From: Peptococcaceae bacterium
GTDB lineage: Bacteria; Bacillota; Desulfotomaculia; Desulfotomaculales; JACDOK01
Assembly: GCA_017656185.1 (NCBI GenBank)
Contig: JACDOK010000004.1
Location: 1-64,000, forward strand
Reading direction: 5' to 3'
DNA length: 64,000 nucleotides
Positions 1 through 5,799 of this stretch are shown here, piece after piece. Both the position numbers and the translations under genes were made by a program. Under the pieces are notes generated by a model. That model saw only the letters and a list, made by a program, of their open reading frames with translations. It had not been told where the DNA came from and made no database searches. Positions within the stretch are counted from its first letter, which is position 1; the number at the start of each line of letters is the position of its first letter.

Positions 1-268
1 TCCGCAGGCGGGCTAAAGACCTGTTCACCGTTTCTCGTACGACACCTGCCATGGCCGCGATACGGTCCTGCCCCGGCCAGACTATTACCTGCCCCGGCCT
101 CAGATGGCTGCGGATGATTCCATAGATCCGCACGTCCGTAGCCGAAAAAGCCGGGTTGCATAGTACCGCGTTAGGGATTCCGGTATACCCGTGCAGATCC
201 GCCGGGTCCTCCACGAGAAGAGTTGCTCCGTTCTCCAGCTGCTGGCGTAGAAATTCGTTAAGTGTCAT
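1..268 (-). CDS. HTH replication-initiator-like protein, cut by window edge
   Basis: Starts at ATG 268 with GGAGGTG ten bases upstream and runs off the left edge, so only about 89 residues are visible. The visible part contains LHGYTGIPNAVL, SATDVRIYG and a helix-turn-helix-like stretch AAMAGVVRETVNRSLARL. This layout is typical of the N-terminal winged-helix domain of plasmid and phage replication initiators or of helix-turn-helix proteins of integrated elements in Bacillota. It sits beside a palindrome and near tRNA-Arg, which fits an integrated element. The element's other genes and the C-terminal half lie outside the window. Exact function is not certain. Confidence 0.55.
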   Translation of the reverse strand, partial: MTLNEFLRQQLENGATLLVEDPADLHGYTGIPNAVLCNPAFSATDVRIYGIIRSHLRPGQVIVWPGQDRIAAMAGVVRETVNRSLARLR

Positions 269-284
269 GTGCAAACACCTCCGT

Positions 285-302
285 TTATTTCACGTGAAAT
301 AA
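285..302. promoter_or_regulatory. 18-bp palindrome resembling a parS / Noc-site hybrid
   Basis: TTATTTCACGTGAAATAA is a perfect palindrome 17 bases upstream of the initiator-like gene. Its centre TTTCACGTGAAA equals the parS core (TGTTTCACGTGAAACA). Its outer bases TATTT/AAATA match the Noc-binding site (TATTTCCCGGGAAATA). It could be a ParB-family site or simply the operator of the adjacent HTH protein. Confidence 0.5.
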
Positions 303-307
303 CTCCT

Positions 308-344
308 CAAAAAAAGAGCCCGGCGGCCGTGAAGGCCACCGGGC
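308..344 (-). terminator. Intrinsic terminator (minus)
   Basis: Read on the minus strand: an 11-bp, one-mismatch GC-rich stem (318-344, GCCCGGTGGCC against GGCCGCCGGGC) followed by TCTTTTTTT. It lies just upstream of the initiator-like gene and insulates it from transcription arriving from the tRNA side. Confidence 0.7.
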
Positions 345-361
345 AGCTGGAGGTGATTGCA

Positions 362-391
362 AAATAAAAAAGGCCCGCTCACCGCAGGCCT
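362..391 (-). terminator. Second intrinsic terminator (minus)
   Basis: Minus-strand hairpin AGGCCTGC / GCGGGCCT (one wobble pair) followed by TTTTTTATTTT. No gene is visible between it and the tRNA terminator at 511-545, so it probably belongs to whatever once ended here, such as an element-end gene. Confidence 0.6.
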
Positions 392-404
392 CAGCGTTTA
401 AATT

Positions 405-446
405 GTCTGCATTTTTGTCTGCATCTTGTCTGCATCTCGTCTGCAT
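405..446. repeat. Four direct repeats GTCTGCAT, 11-12 bp apart
   Basis: GTCTGCAT occurs exactly at 405-412, 417-424, 428-435 and 439-446, a period of about one helical turn. Such iterated sites close to a tRNA 3' end resemble arm-type binding sites of a tyrosine recombinase at an att site. No integrase gene is visible in the window; it may lie to the left. Confidence 0.6.
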
Positions 447-510
447 AGTACCGAAAATTAAGGGTTTTTAAGAGATACTAAAGGACTATTTACCCGGCCA
501 TCCCTCAAAA

Positions 511-545
511 CAAAAAACCCGCGAAGCCTTGATATTTCGCGGGTT
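511..545 (-). terminator. Terminator of tRNA-Arg
   Basis: Minus-strand stem AACCCGCGAA / TTCGCGGGTT (516-545) followed by a T-rich tract, 14 bases after the tRNA 3' end. Confidence 0.8.
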
Positions 546-559
546 CTAGCGTTCTTATA

Positions 560-634
560 TGGTACGCCCGGCAGGAATCGAACCTGCGCACCTGGCTCCG
601 GAGGCCAGTGCTCTATCCACTGAGCTACGGGCGC
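560..634 (-). tRNA. tRNA-Arg(CCG)
   Basis: A complete cloverleaf reads on the minus strand from GCGCCCG (634) to an encoded CCA (562-560). The anticodon stem is CTGGC/GCCAG with loop CTCCGGA, anticodon CCG (codon CGG). The T-arm GCAGGTTCGATTCCTGC is intact. tRNA-Arg 3' ends are common integration targets, and the sequence beyond its 3' end carries element-like features. Confidence 0.95.
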
Positions 635-689
635 ACAAAGAACACTATTATTATACCCCAAATACCGCCCAAAGACAAGAGTGAGGAGA

Positions 690-1619
690 TTACAAGCCCA
701 CTCCCTTCTGAATTTCCTGCAATATCGAAGCCGAATGCCGCAGAGTACTTTCTTCGTTATCAGCCAAAGGCAGTTCAAGAACCCGGAGACGCCCTCGTTT
801 ACCGATGATGCACGGCAAACTTAAACAGGTACCCTTGATGCCGTACTGGCCATCAATTAATCCCGTCACCGTTAAAACACTGTGTTGATCCCGCAAAACG
901 GCCTCACATATACGGCGCACAGCCAGACTGACACCATAATACGTGGCTCCTTTGCGATTGATAATTTCTGCGGCGGCATTACGTACCCGGGAAGCAATAA
1001 ATTTGCGGTCCGGCACAGGCACACCTCGCCGCTCGCAAAATTCATCAATATGAATACCCGCGATATCGGCACGACTCCACAAAAAGACTTCGCTATCACC
1101 GTGTTCACCAACGACATAAGCATGCACATTGCGCGTATCGACCCGGGCATGCAGGCTTAGCAGATGTCTAAAACGGGCACTGTCCAACACCGTACCGGAA
1201 CCAAAGATCATGCCCGCCGGTAGCCCCGTCAATTTATGAACAGCGTAGGTCAACACGTCAACCGGGTTCGTGACCATCAATAGAACCCCACCGCCCCAAT
1301 GCCGCAGTAATTTACCCATCACATCCTTTACTACCCTTAAATTTCGCTCTACCAAATCGAGGCGACTTTCCCCCGGGCGTTGATTGGCGCCGGCGGCAAA
1401 AATGACCATTTCGGCCCCTTTACAGTCGGTATATTCACCGGCGTAAATTTTTATCGGCCCCGTGAAGGGGGTACCGTCGGAAATATCCATCGCTTCCCCC
1501 TCGGCGCGCGCCTTGTCAATATCAATAAAAACCAATTCAGTTACCATCTTGGATACCATTAAGGTGTAACCCACAGTTGCACCTACCGCTCCCGCCCCAA
1601 TAACCACAATTTTTGCCAT
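690..1619 (-). CDS. ldh: L-lactate dehydrogenase
   Basis: NAD-dependent L-lactate dehydrogenase, 309 residues, interconverting pyruvate and lactate in the cytoplasm. Visible motifs: Rossmann GAGAVG near residue 9, the mobile loop NQRPGESRLDLV with the Gln that marks LDH rather than malate dehydrogenase (which has Arg there), the DSARFR segment with catalytic Asp and substrate Arg, and GEHGDSE with the catalytic His. ATG 1619 is preferred over an in-frame GTG at 1628 because AAGAAGGTG lies seven bases upstream of it. The gene stands alone between tRNA-Arg and small genes on the other strand. Length is normal for the family. Confidence 0.93.
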   Translation of the reverse strand: MAKIVVIGAGAVGATVGYTLMVSKMVTELVFIDIDKARAEGEAMDISDGTPFTGPIKIYAGEYTDCKGAEMVIFAAGANQRPGESRLDLVERNLRVVKDVMGKLLRHWGGGVLLMVTNPVDVLTYAVHKLTGLPAGMIFGSGTVLDSARFRHLLSLHARVDTRNVHAYVVGEHGDSEVFLWSRADIAGIHIDEFCERRGVPVPDRKFIASRVRNAAAEIINRKGATYYGVSLAVRRICEAVLRDQHSVLTVTGLIDGQYGIKGTCLSLPCIIGKRGRLRVLELPLADNEESTLRHSASILQEIQKGVGL

Positions 1620-1717
1620 TAACATCACCTTCTTAACTTTTTACTATCAACAAACTGTGATACTACACCGGGACTTACGGAAAAAATAAAGTTAAAGTGT
1701 TTCAGGAGGTTGTTGTT

Positions 1718-1876
1718 ATGCGTTTTATTCCTTTTTATATTAAAACTTTTCTGGCTAAATGGATCTTGGGATTAGTATTCAACCGGGTTAAATATTTCAT
1801 TAAAAAAACGTTCAATATGCGCAACCTTTTCGGTGATGGCGTCGGTACCTGGTGGGAAATGAGAAAAAAAATATAA
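1718..1876 (+). CDS. Small basic hypothetical protein (52 aa)
   Basis: Begins at ATG 1718 behind CAGGAGG. The product is 52 residues, rich in aromatic and basic residues (MRFIPFYIKTFLAKW... ending WWEMRKKI), with a possible amphipathic or membrane-associated N-terminal helix. I do not recognise a family. A strong ribosome site, a clean stop and a second small gene downstream on the same strand argue that it is real. Confidence 0.55.
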   Translation: MRFIPFYIKTFLAKWILGLVFNRVKYFIKKTFNMRNLFGDGVGTWWEMRKKI

Positions 1877-1947
1877 ATATGTGCAGCTATAACCGGGTAT
1901 GAAGGTTTCTATTGTTTTTAATACTGATAAAGAGAGGAGGTTGTCAC

Positions 1948-2076
1948 GTGTTTAATATACGCCGTATTATAGGAGCTGTTGCCGCTATGGGTGCTGCCGC
2001 GTTTCTTACCTGGAAAATCAAAGACAAAAAACGTAAAAAATCTATTCTGGACAACCTCAAAGCGCGGTTGTCATAG
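1948..2076 (+). CDS. Small single-helix membrane protein (42 aa)
   Basis: GTG start at 1948 with GAGAGGAGG eight bases upstream. The 42-residue product has one hydrophobic stretch (IIGAVAAMGAAAFLTW) followed by a strongly basic tail (KIKDKKRKKS), typical of small anchored proteins in spore formers. Function unknown. It probably shares a transcript with the small gene at 1718; a 17-bp hairpin at 2231 would end it. Confidence 0.5.
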   Translation: MFNIRRIIGAVAAMGAAAFLTWKIKDKKRKKSILDNLKARLS

Positions 2077-2230
2077 GCCGTGCTTTCCGTTTTCTTTGAA
2101 CGGTGGAACTTTACTGGTAACCCTGCTCGTTGGCGGCGGCCTTCCTTCCAAAATACTCCCCTCAAATTTAAAACTCCTCACGGAGACAACAACGATAAGG
2201 GAGCATCAAGAAGACCGTCACCTAATGAGT

Positions 2231-2269
2231 AGTCTTACACCCTGGTATTGTTTACCAGGGTGTAAGACT
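2231..2269. terminator. Bidirectional terminator hairpin
   Basis: A perfect 17-bp inverted repeat (AGTCTTACACCCTGGTA, 5-nt loop) lies between convergent small genes. It is followed by TTTACC on the plus strand and lies one base from the stop of the minus-strand gene. Confidence 0.65.
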
Positions 2270-2623
2270 TTACCTAAAGTACTTACCCCGTCCTATAACA
2301 GCCGGGGGTTTTTCTTTTCTGGCCCGGGGGTCAGTTATGTGTTCGTAAGCACCGGTGGCCATTAGCGCAATAACGATGCTGTTTAGGAAACCTGTCACCA
2401 AAACGGCTGCCGTTTCTTTCATACTGCCGCCCAATTGGCCATCTACATAAAGCACCGTAAACTGTATGAATATTGCAAAAACCCACGCTGCCATTCTAAC
2501 CGCGGCATCTGAAAAAATTTTCTTTATAAATCCCTTAAAAAACTGGGTTAAAAGGTTTACCGCCACGACCATACCGGCCAATGTTTTAAGGTAATTAATA
2601 TTAATTAATTCTTGCGGCAACAC
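2270..2623 (-). CDS. Holin-like small membrane protein
   Basis: A 117-residue protein with three hydrophobic segments (LAGMVVAVNLLTQFF, AAWVFAIFIQFTVLYV, GFLNSIVIALMATGAYE) and a basic Pro-rich tail. The arrangement, with the late NSIVIALMATGAYE segment, resembles phage-holin-type proteins carried by clostridial chromosomes; this is from memory of the family style, not a search. Start is GTG 2623 or TTG 2620 behind GGGAGG. No lysin is adjacent, so a lytic role is not supported; it may be a domesticated leftover. Confidence 0.45.
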   Translation of the reverse strand: MLPQELININYLKTLAGMVVAVNLLTQFFKGFIKKIFSDAAVRMAAWVFAIFIQFTVLYVDGQLGGSMKETAAVLVTGFLNSIVIALMATGAYEHITDPRARKEKPPAVIGRGKYFR

Positions 2624-2781
2624 TTAACCTCCCTTCTCAAGGTTACTTTACTAATATTTCCTTTTAACGTAATAAATTCCTTTTTGTGGAATCGCTTTTT
2701 TTTGTTTTTTCCTAAAAGGAAAAATAGTGTGAATTGTCGTAATATGTGATAAGATCAATGGGGATCTTCAGAGGTGAATCA

Positions 2782-3072
2782 ATGGTGATGATTAAAAGCA
2801 CCCAACCATCCAACAAAGAAAGACTGAGCATCCAACTTTCCAGAATCGATGACCTGTATGATAAAACGCCTTTTGGTAAAGAATTTTTTACTTGGAATGT
2901 CCAGGCTAAAAAGATTATCCAGGAGTCATTTGGTCCTTCATCACCAGAAGCACTTGAGTTCTGCAAAACCGAAGGATCTAATAATGAAGCTACCAGTGAC
3001 AAGCAAACACAGTATCGTGAAGTATTGGATCATAAGAAAACATTACTTCAATTTCTCATTGTTAAGTTATAA
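2782..3072 (+). CDS. Small hypothetical protein, possible helical adaptor domain
   Basis: ATG 2782 follows AGAGGTG; an in-frame upstream extension to 2746 lacks a ribosome site. The 96-residue product is soluble and helical. The segment LSRIDDLYDKTPFGKEFFTW followed by QAKKIIQESFGPSS resembles the short N-terminal helical region seen ahead of some bacterial TIR-like or nucleotide-binding proteins, but no effector domain follows: the protein ends in a hydrophobic helix (LLQFLIVKL). It may be a complete small protein or the remnant of a longer one. Low certainty on function. Confidence 0.4.
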   Translation: MVMIKSTQPSNKERLSIQLSRIDDLYDKTPFGKEFFTWNVQAKKIIQESFGPSSPEALEFCKTEGSNNEATSDKQTQYREVLDHKKTLLQFLIVKL

Positions 3073-3098
3073 GGCATAATACACCACCAAGGTCCCCT

Positions 3099-3126
3099 CC
3101 CCATACCCTAATAACAAGGGATGGGG
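3099..3126 (+). terminator. Hairpin after the gene at 2782
   Basis: CCCCATACCCT / AGGGATGGGG forms a 10-bp stem with one bulged A. The T tract after it is weak (TGATTTAAA), so it may be a weak terminator. Confidence 0.4.
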
Positions 3127-3256
3127 TGATTTAAATGGGGTAATCACTAATGGTTGGATCGGTTTCTTTTTAATTCTGGGGGCGTCCTTGGCAGTAACCG
3201 GGCTGGTGTGTGCAATAAACCGGCACTTTCGGCGAACACGCCCTAGATAGCAAGAA

Positions 3257-3282
3257 AGCCCCGTCTTGGACGGGGCTTTTTA
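3257..3282. terminator. Intrinsic terminator
   Basis: AGCCCCGTC TTG GACGGGGCT followed by TTTTT on the plus strand and TTCTTG on the minus strand. It lies 22 bases past the stop of the minus-strand coat gene and can serve both directions. Confidence 0.8.
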
Positions 3283-3303
3283 ACATGTTTTTATTTCCTC
3301 TCG

Positions 3304-3963
3304 TTACACCTGAGGATATGTATAGTTGCCGGGATGATAAGCATATCCGGTCTGTGTCTGGGGGGCAAATGTCATACCCGCCTGCCGTTCTTCCATAGGT
3401 CCGACACCGCGACCTTGTACATGCCCGGCCGGAGGGTGGAAACTGTGCGCCACACGGTTCATCATATTCTGATCCATTAATGGTACGGCATACCACCCTT
3501 TTTGATTCATAAACTGGAACAATTCGTAAGCCATATTGATACACGATAAAATACCGTTACTCAACATGGAACGCAACTCCGGGTCGGCTGCTTCCAGAGC
3601 CGCCCTCGTGGATGAAACGGCCCCGCATTTATGCAGGTTCAATGCGCCTTGTGCGATAGCTTGATCGGAAAGGCGCCCGTGTTCCGGGTGAGGCTGCATC
3701 GCCGGAGCATTTTGCATGCCGTACCGAACGCCTTCTCCTCCCACCTGGCGCTGCCTGTACGGGGCAACATTGGCACCACGTCCCTGTAAAAAATTCAAAG
3801 CCGCTTCATAATCCTGCGTCATTTTACTCTGATGGCGTTCCAGTATTGAACGCAACTGAGGATCGCGGCACTGAGCAATATAGAGGGCGTGATGATCAAT
3901 GGCGTTGATTTTCGCGCTCAACATCTCCTGCATGTCCACCATTTCGTGCATTCCCAAACGCAT
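3304..3963 (-). CDS. CotF-family spore coat protein
   Basis: A 219-residue protein, start ATG 3963 with AGGAGGG eight bases upstream; an upstream in-frame start at 3993 has no ribosome site. It has two helical repeats (EMVDMQEMLSAKINAIDHHA near the N-terminus; DQAIAQGALNLHKCGAVSS in the middle), each with the ferritin-like helical character of CotF/DUF3231-type coat proteins. The tail is rich in Gln, Gly, Tyr and Pro (YAYHPGNYTYPQV), usual for coat components. Two further CotF-like genes lie at 55218 and 55587. Expected in the mother cell and spore coat; sporulation control is inferred only. Confidence 0.75.
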   Translation of the reverse strand: MRLGMHEMVDMQEMLSAKINAIDHHALYIAQCRDPQLRSILERHQSKMTQDYEAALNFLQGRGANVAPYRQRQVGGEGVRYGMQNAPAMQPHPEHGRLSDQAIAQGALNLHKCGAVSSTRAALEAADPELRSMLSNGILSCINMAYELFQFMNQKGWYAVPLMDQNMMNRVAHSFHPPAGHVQGRGVGPMEERQAGMTFAPQTQTGYAYHPGNYTYPQV

Positions 3964-4118
3964 GGTTCTTCCCTCCTGTAATGTAGAATCCAACAGTTAT
4001 ATTATTTACCCGCACCTTACGTATTATAGAAAAAATATTGTGAAAACATCTTAAAAGAAGAGATTTTTCATTGAAACTCTTGAATTTGGTTACACTAATA
4101 GTAAAGGAGGAATTAAAA

Positions 4119-4250
4119 ATGCCTGAACTGAACTTAGGAGCCGCAGGTCTCGGGTCTATCGTCGTTATTGCTGCCATCTTGGTAGGCGGGTATTATTTAC
4201 TGCGGCGCAACAACCTTTTTGCAGGCGGCGAAAATCGCGAGGAAGAATAA
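4119..4250 (+). CDS. Small single-helix membrane protein (43 aa)
   Basis: ATG 4119 behind AAAGGAGG. One membrane helix (LGSIVVIAAILVGGYYLL) followed by RR and an acidic tail (GGENREEE). Family not recognised; the ribosome site and the immediate strong terminator at 4261 mark it as a genuine monocistronic gene. Confidence 0.6.
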   Translation: MPELNLGAAGLGSIVVIAAILVGGYYLLRRNNLFAGGENREEE

Positions 4251-4260
4251 TTAATTATTA

Positions 4261-4291
4261 TTAAACGCCGGCTTTATGGGCCGGCGTTTAA
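4261..4291. terminator. Bidirectional terminator
   Basis: TTAAACGCCGGC / GCCGGCGTTTAA, a perfect 12-bp stem with a 7-nt loop, between the plus-strand small gene and the convergent frameshifted gene. Confidence 0.8.
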
Positions 4292-4295
4292 TTTG

Positions 4296-4593
4296 TTATC
4301 CTTCCGGCCATTCAAAAGTATCCCGCTCCCGGGGGTTATAACCACCATCATCGTGGTCAAACCACCGCAAAGCATCACGCATATCGGCCCGCGCCTCGGC
4401 TTCGGTCCGATACCAATGGATGCCGTTCTGCTGCTGTTCCAGGTTTTCCGCCGGCACGCAGTTATTTTCCGGCCATTTGTAACCCCAGGAAAAAAAACCA
4501 TCGACCGTACTGATCACGCCCAATACAATAGTTTTGACCCTTCACAGGAAAGTCTCTCTCAGTTGCCACAATGTCAACAGGTATTAACTGCAT
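4296..4593 (-). pseudogene. Small hypothetical gene with frameshift in an A8/T8 run
   Basis: A ribosome site GGGAGG (4609-4604) and ATG 4593 begin a frame (MQLIPVDIVATERDFPVKG) that reaches stop soon after an eight-T run (minus strand of 4490-4497). A second frame starting inside the run continues SWGYKWPENNCVPAE to ATG-independent stop at 4296. Removing one T joins both into a coherent ~98-residue acidic protein rich in Trp and Glu. Either this is a recent frameshift, a slippage-controlled gene, or a sequencing error in a homopolymer. No family recognised. Confidence 0.6.
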
Positions 4594-4730
4594 ACTATTT
4601 CATCCTCCCGTACCAAATAAATTTCCCGGTAAGAAATAATCTCATTCTTGTTACAAATGGTAACCATTACCAAAGTATGCCGCCGGTGTTTAACGGGTAA
4701 ACTAGACGAAAATATTAAGAGGCGATTATT

Positions 4731-4985
4731 ATGCCCAACATCAAATGCACGATTAACAACTGACACTACTGGACATCGCCCAACCTCTGCGGCGCAGAGG
4801 AGATAATGGTGACCTCAGACGATATGAGTGAACAGGCAGCCGATCCATATGACGCCAAAATTGCCGGCGATGCCTTCCAAACTCCTGTGGGTAAAGCAAG
4901 GGAAACTTGCTGCAAAACCTTCATTGAACAAGGGTCCGGCCGGGTCACTCTTGATGATGTAAATATGCGTAACCGGCGTTCCTAA
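4731..4985 (+). CDS. DUF1540-like protein with in-frame TGA (probable selenoprotein)
   Basis: ATG 4731 lies behind AAGAGGCG. Reading codon 11 (TGA, 4761-4763) as selenocysteine gives 84 residues: IKCTINN-U-HYW, then LCGAEEIMV, and later ETCCKTF. This matches the DUF1540 pattern (C-x4-C-x-Y/W, C-x-A-x2-I-x-V, T-x-C-x-TF), with Sec in place of the second Cys. DUF1540 proteins are small, Cys-rich, probably metal- or redox-linked proteins of clostridia with unknown function. The sequence past the TGA keeps the family motifs, which would be unlikely if TGA were a true stop. Four other Sec genes, including selD, lie in this window. A hairpin follows 20 nt after the TGA. Confidence 0.75.
4784..4800 (+). 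promoter_or_regulatory. Candidate SECIS of the DUF1540 gene
   Basis: CCTCTGC GGC GCAGAGG, a perfect 7-bp stem inside the coding frame, 20 nt after TGA 4761-4763. Bacterial SECIS elements sit at this distance. The loop has GG but lacks the usual GU, so it is the least canonical of the five. Confidence 0.5.
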
Positions 4986-5018
4986 TAACGAATATAATCT
5001 GAATAGGAGGTAGAAACG

Positions 5019-5165
5019 GTGGCTAAAAACAAGAACGGAAACAAAGGGAAGAAAAAAGTGTACGATATTGATGCCAACGGTAATTTCACCGGCGCCGATA
5101 TCGGCAACAAAGAAGTGATGGATGACGTTACAGCCTTCCGTACCAAAGTAAAGGATGAAAAGTAA
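5019..5165 (+). CDS. Small hydrophilic protein (48 aa)
   Basis: GTG 5019 behind GAATAGGAGG. A Lys-rich N-terminus (MAKNKNGNKGKKK) leads into VYDIDANGNFTGADIGNKE. Similar short, unnamed proteins occur in clostridia; I do not know a function. It follows the DUF1540 gene by 33 bases on the same strand and may be cotranscribed. Confidence 0.5.
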   Translation: MAKNKNGNKGKKKVYDIDANGNFTGADIGNKEVMDDVTAFRTKVKDEK

Positions 5166-5374
5166 AAAAGTAAGATAAATACCCCATATTTTTGTCACAA
5201 TAAATACAACCCAAATGTCGTTAGCATGACAGATTTCGATAAATACTCACGTTATAATACATTTCGTTAGTGCTTCAGCACTATCTTTCCCCTCTCTAAC
5301 ATATTGGCCTCGCACCATTCCAAATAACATAAGGAATTTGGTAGCGCCATTACAAATGTTTAAAATCCCACTCT

Positions 5375-5402
5375 CGAAACCGCCTTCAAAGGCGGTTTTT
5401 TC
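5375..5402 (+). terminator. Intrinsic terminator (plus)
   Basis: AACCGCCTT CAA AGGCGGTT followed by TTTT. Ends the transcript of the DUF1540 and 48-residue genes or a short untranslated RNA between them and this point. Confidence 0.75.
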
Positions 5403-5572
5403 TTCCTTATGTGAACCCGGTATAGAGTAAAACAAGAAAGAGAGCAAGTTTACTGGTTCCCGGTGTGAAATGCTGACTATATGCCGACTATATGGCATCA
5501 ATCTGACAAAAAAAGGAATTACTGTTTCCCTAATAGGAGGAGTTTTGCCGCCTAATTGGAGGTTAAAAAGCA

Positions 5573-5600
5573 AAAAACCAAGAGCATATGCTCCTGGTTT
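5573..5600 (-). terminator. Terminator after tRNA-Glu
   Basis: Minus strand: AAACCAGGAGCA / TGCTCTTGGTTT followed by TTTG, ten bases past the tRNA 3' end. It closes the gltX-tRNA-Gln-tRNA-Glu unit. Confidence 0.8.
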
Positions 5601-5609
5601 ACATGCTAC

Positions 5610-5685
5610 TGGTAGCCCCAACGGGACTCGAACCCGTGTCTCCACCTTGAGAGGGTGGTGTCCTGGACCACTAGACGATGGGGCC
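5610..5685 (-). tRNA. tRNA-Glu(CTC)
   Basis: Minus-strand cloverleaf from GGCCCCA (5685) to encoded CCA. Anticodon stem CCACC/GGTGG, loop CTCTCAA, anticodon CTC. T-arm ACGGGTTCGAGTCCCGT intact. Confidence 0.95.
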
Positions 5686-5695
5686 TTAATAAATT

Positions 5696-5769
5696 TGGCT
5701 GCGGGACTAGGATTCGAACCTAGACAACGTGATCCAGAGTCACGTGTGCTACCATTACACCATCCCGCA
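5696..5769 (-). tRNA. tRNA-Gln(CTG)
   Basis: Minus-strand cloverleaf from TGCGGGA (5769) to encoded CCA. Anticodon stem CGTGA/TCACG, loop CTCTGGA, anticodon CTG. Ten bases separate it from tRNA-Glu, and 30 from gltX. Confidence 0.95.
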
Positions 5770-5799
5770 GCGAACTTACGCAACTATTATTTTAGCATA

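Larger units (their letters stand above)
5166..5609. other. Intergenic region with two terminators
   Basis: No convincing gene. 5166-5376 is AT-rich with a small GTGCTTCAGCAC dyad. A plus-strand terminator follows at 5375-5402, then 170 bases without recognised signals, then the tRNA terminator at 5573-5600. Confidence 0.5.

Noticed and set aside
458-778. Minus-strand open frame covering tRNA-Arg
   Set aside because: It runs across the tRNA and its terminator and has no ribosome site or family features.
3130-3250. Open membrane-like stretch NGWIGFFLILGASLAVTGLV ending at TAG 3250
   Set aside because: No start codon or ribosome site in frame; a neighbouring ATG reads into stop after two codons.
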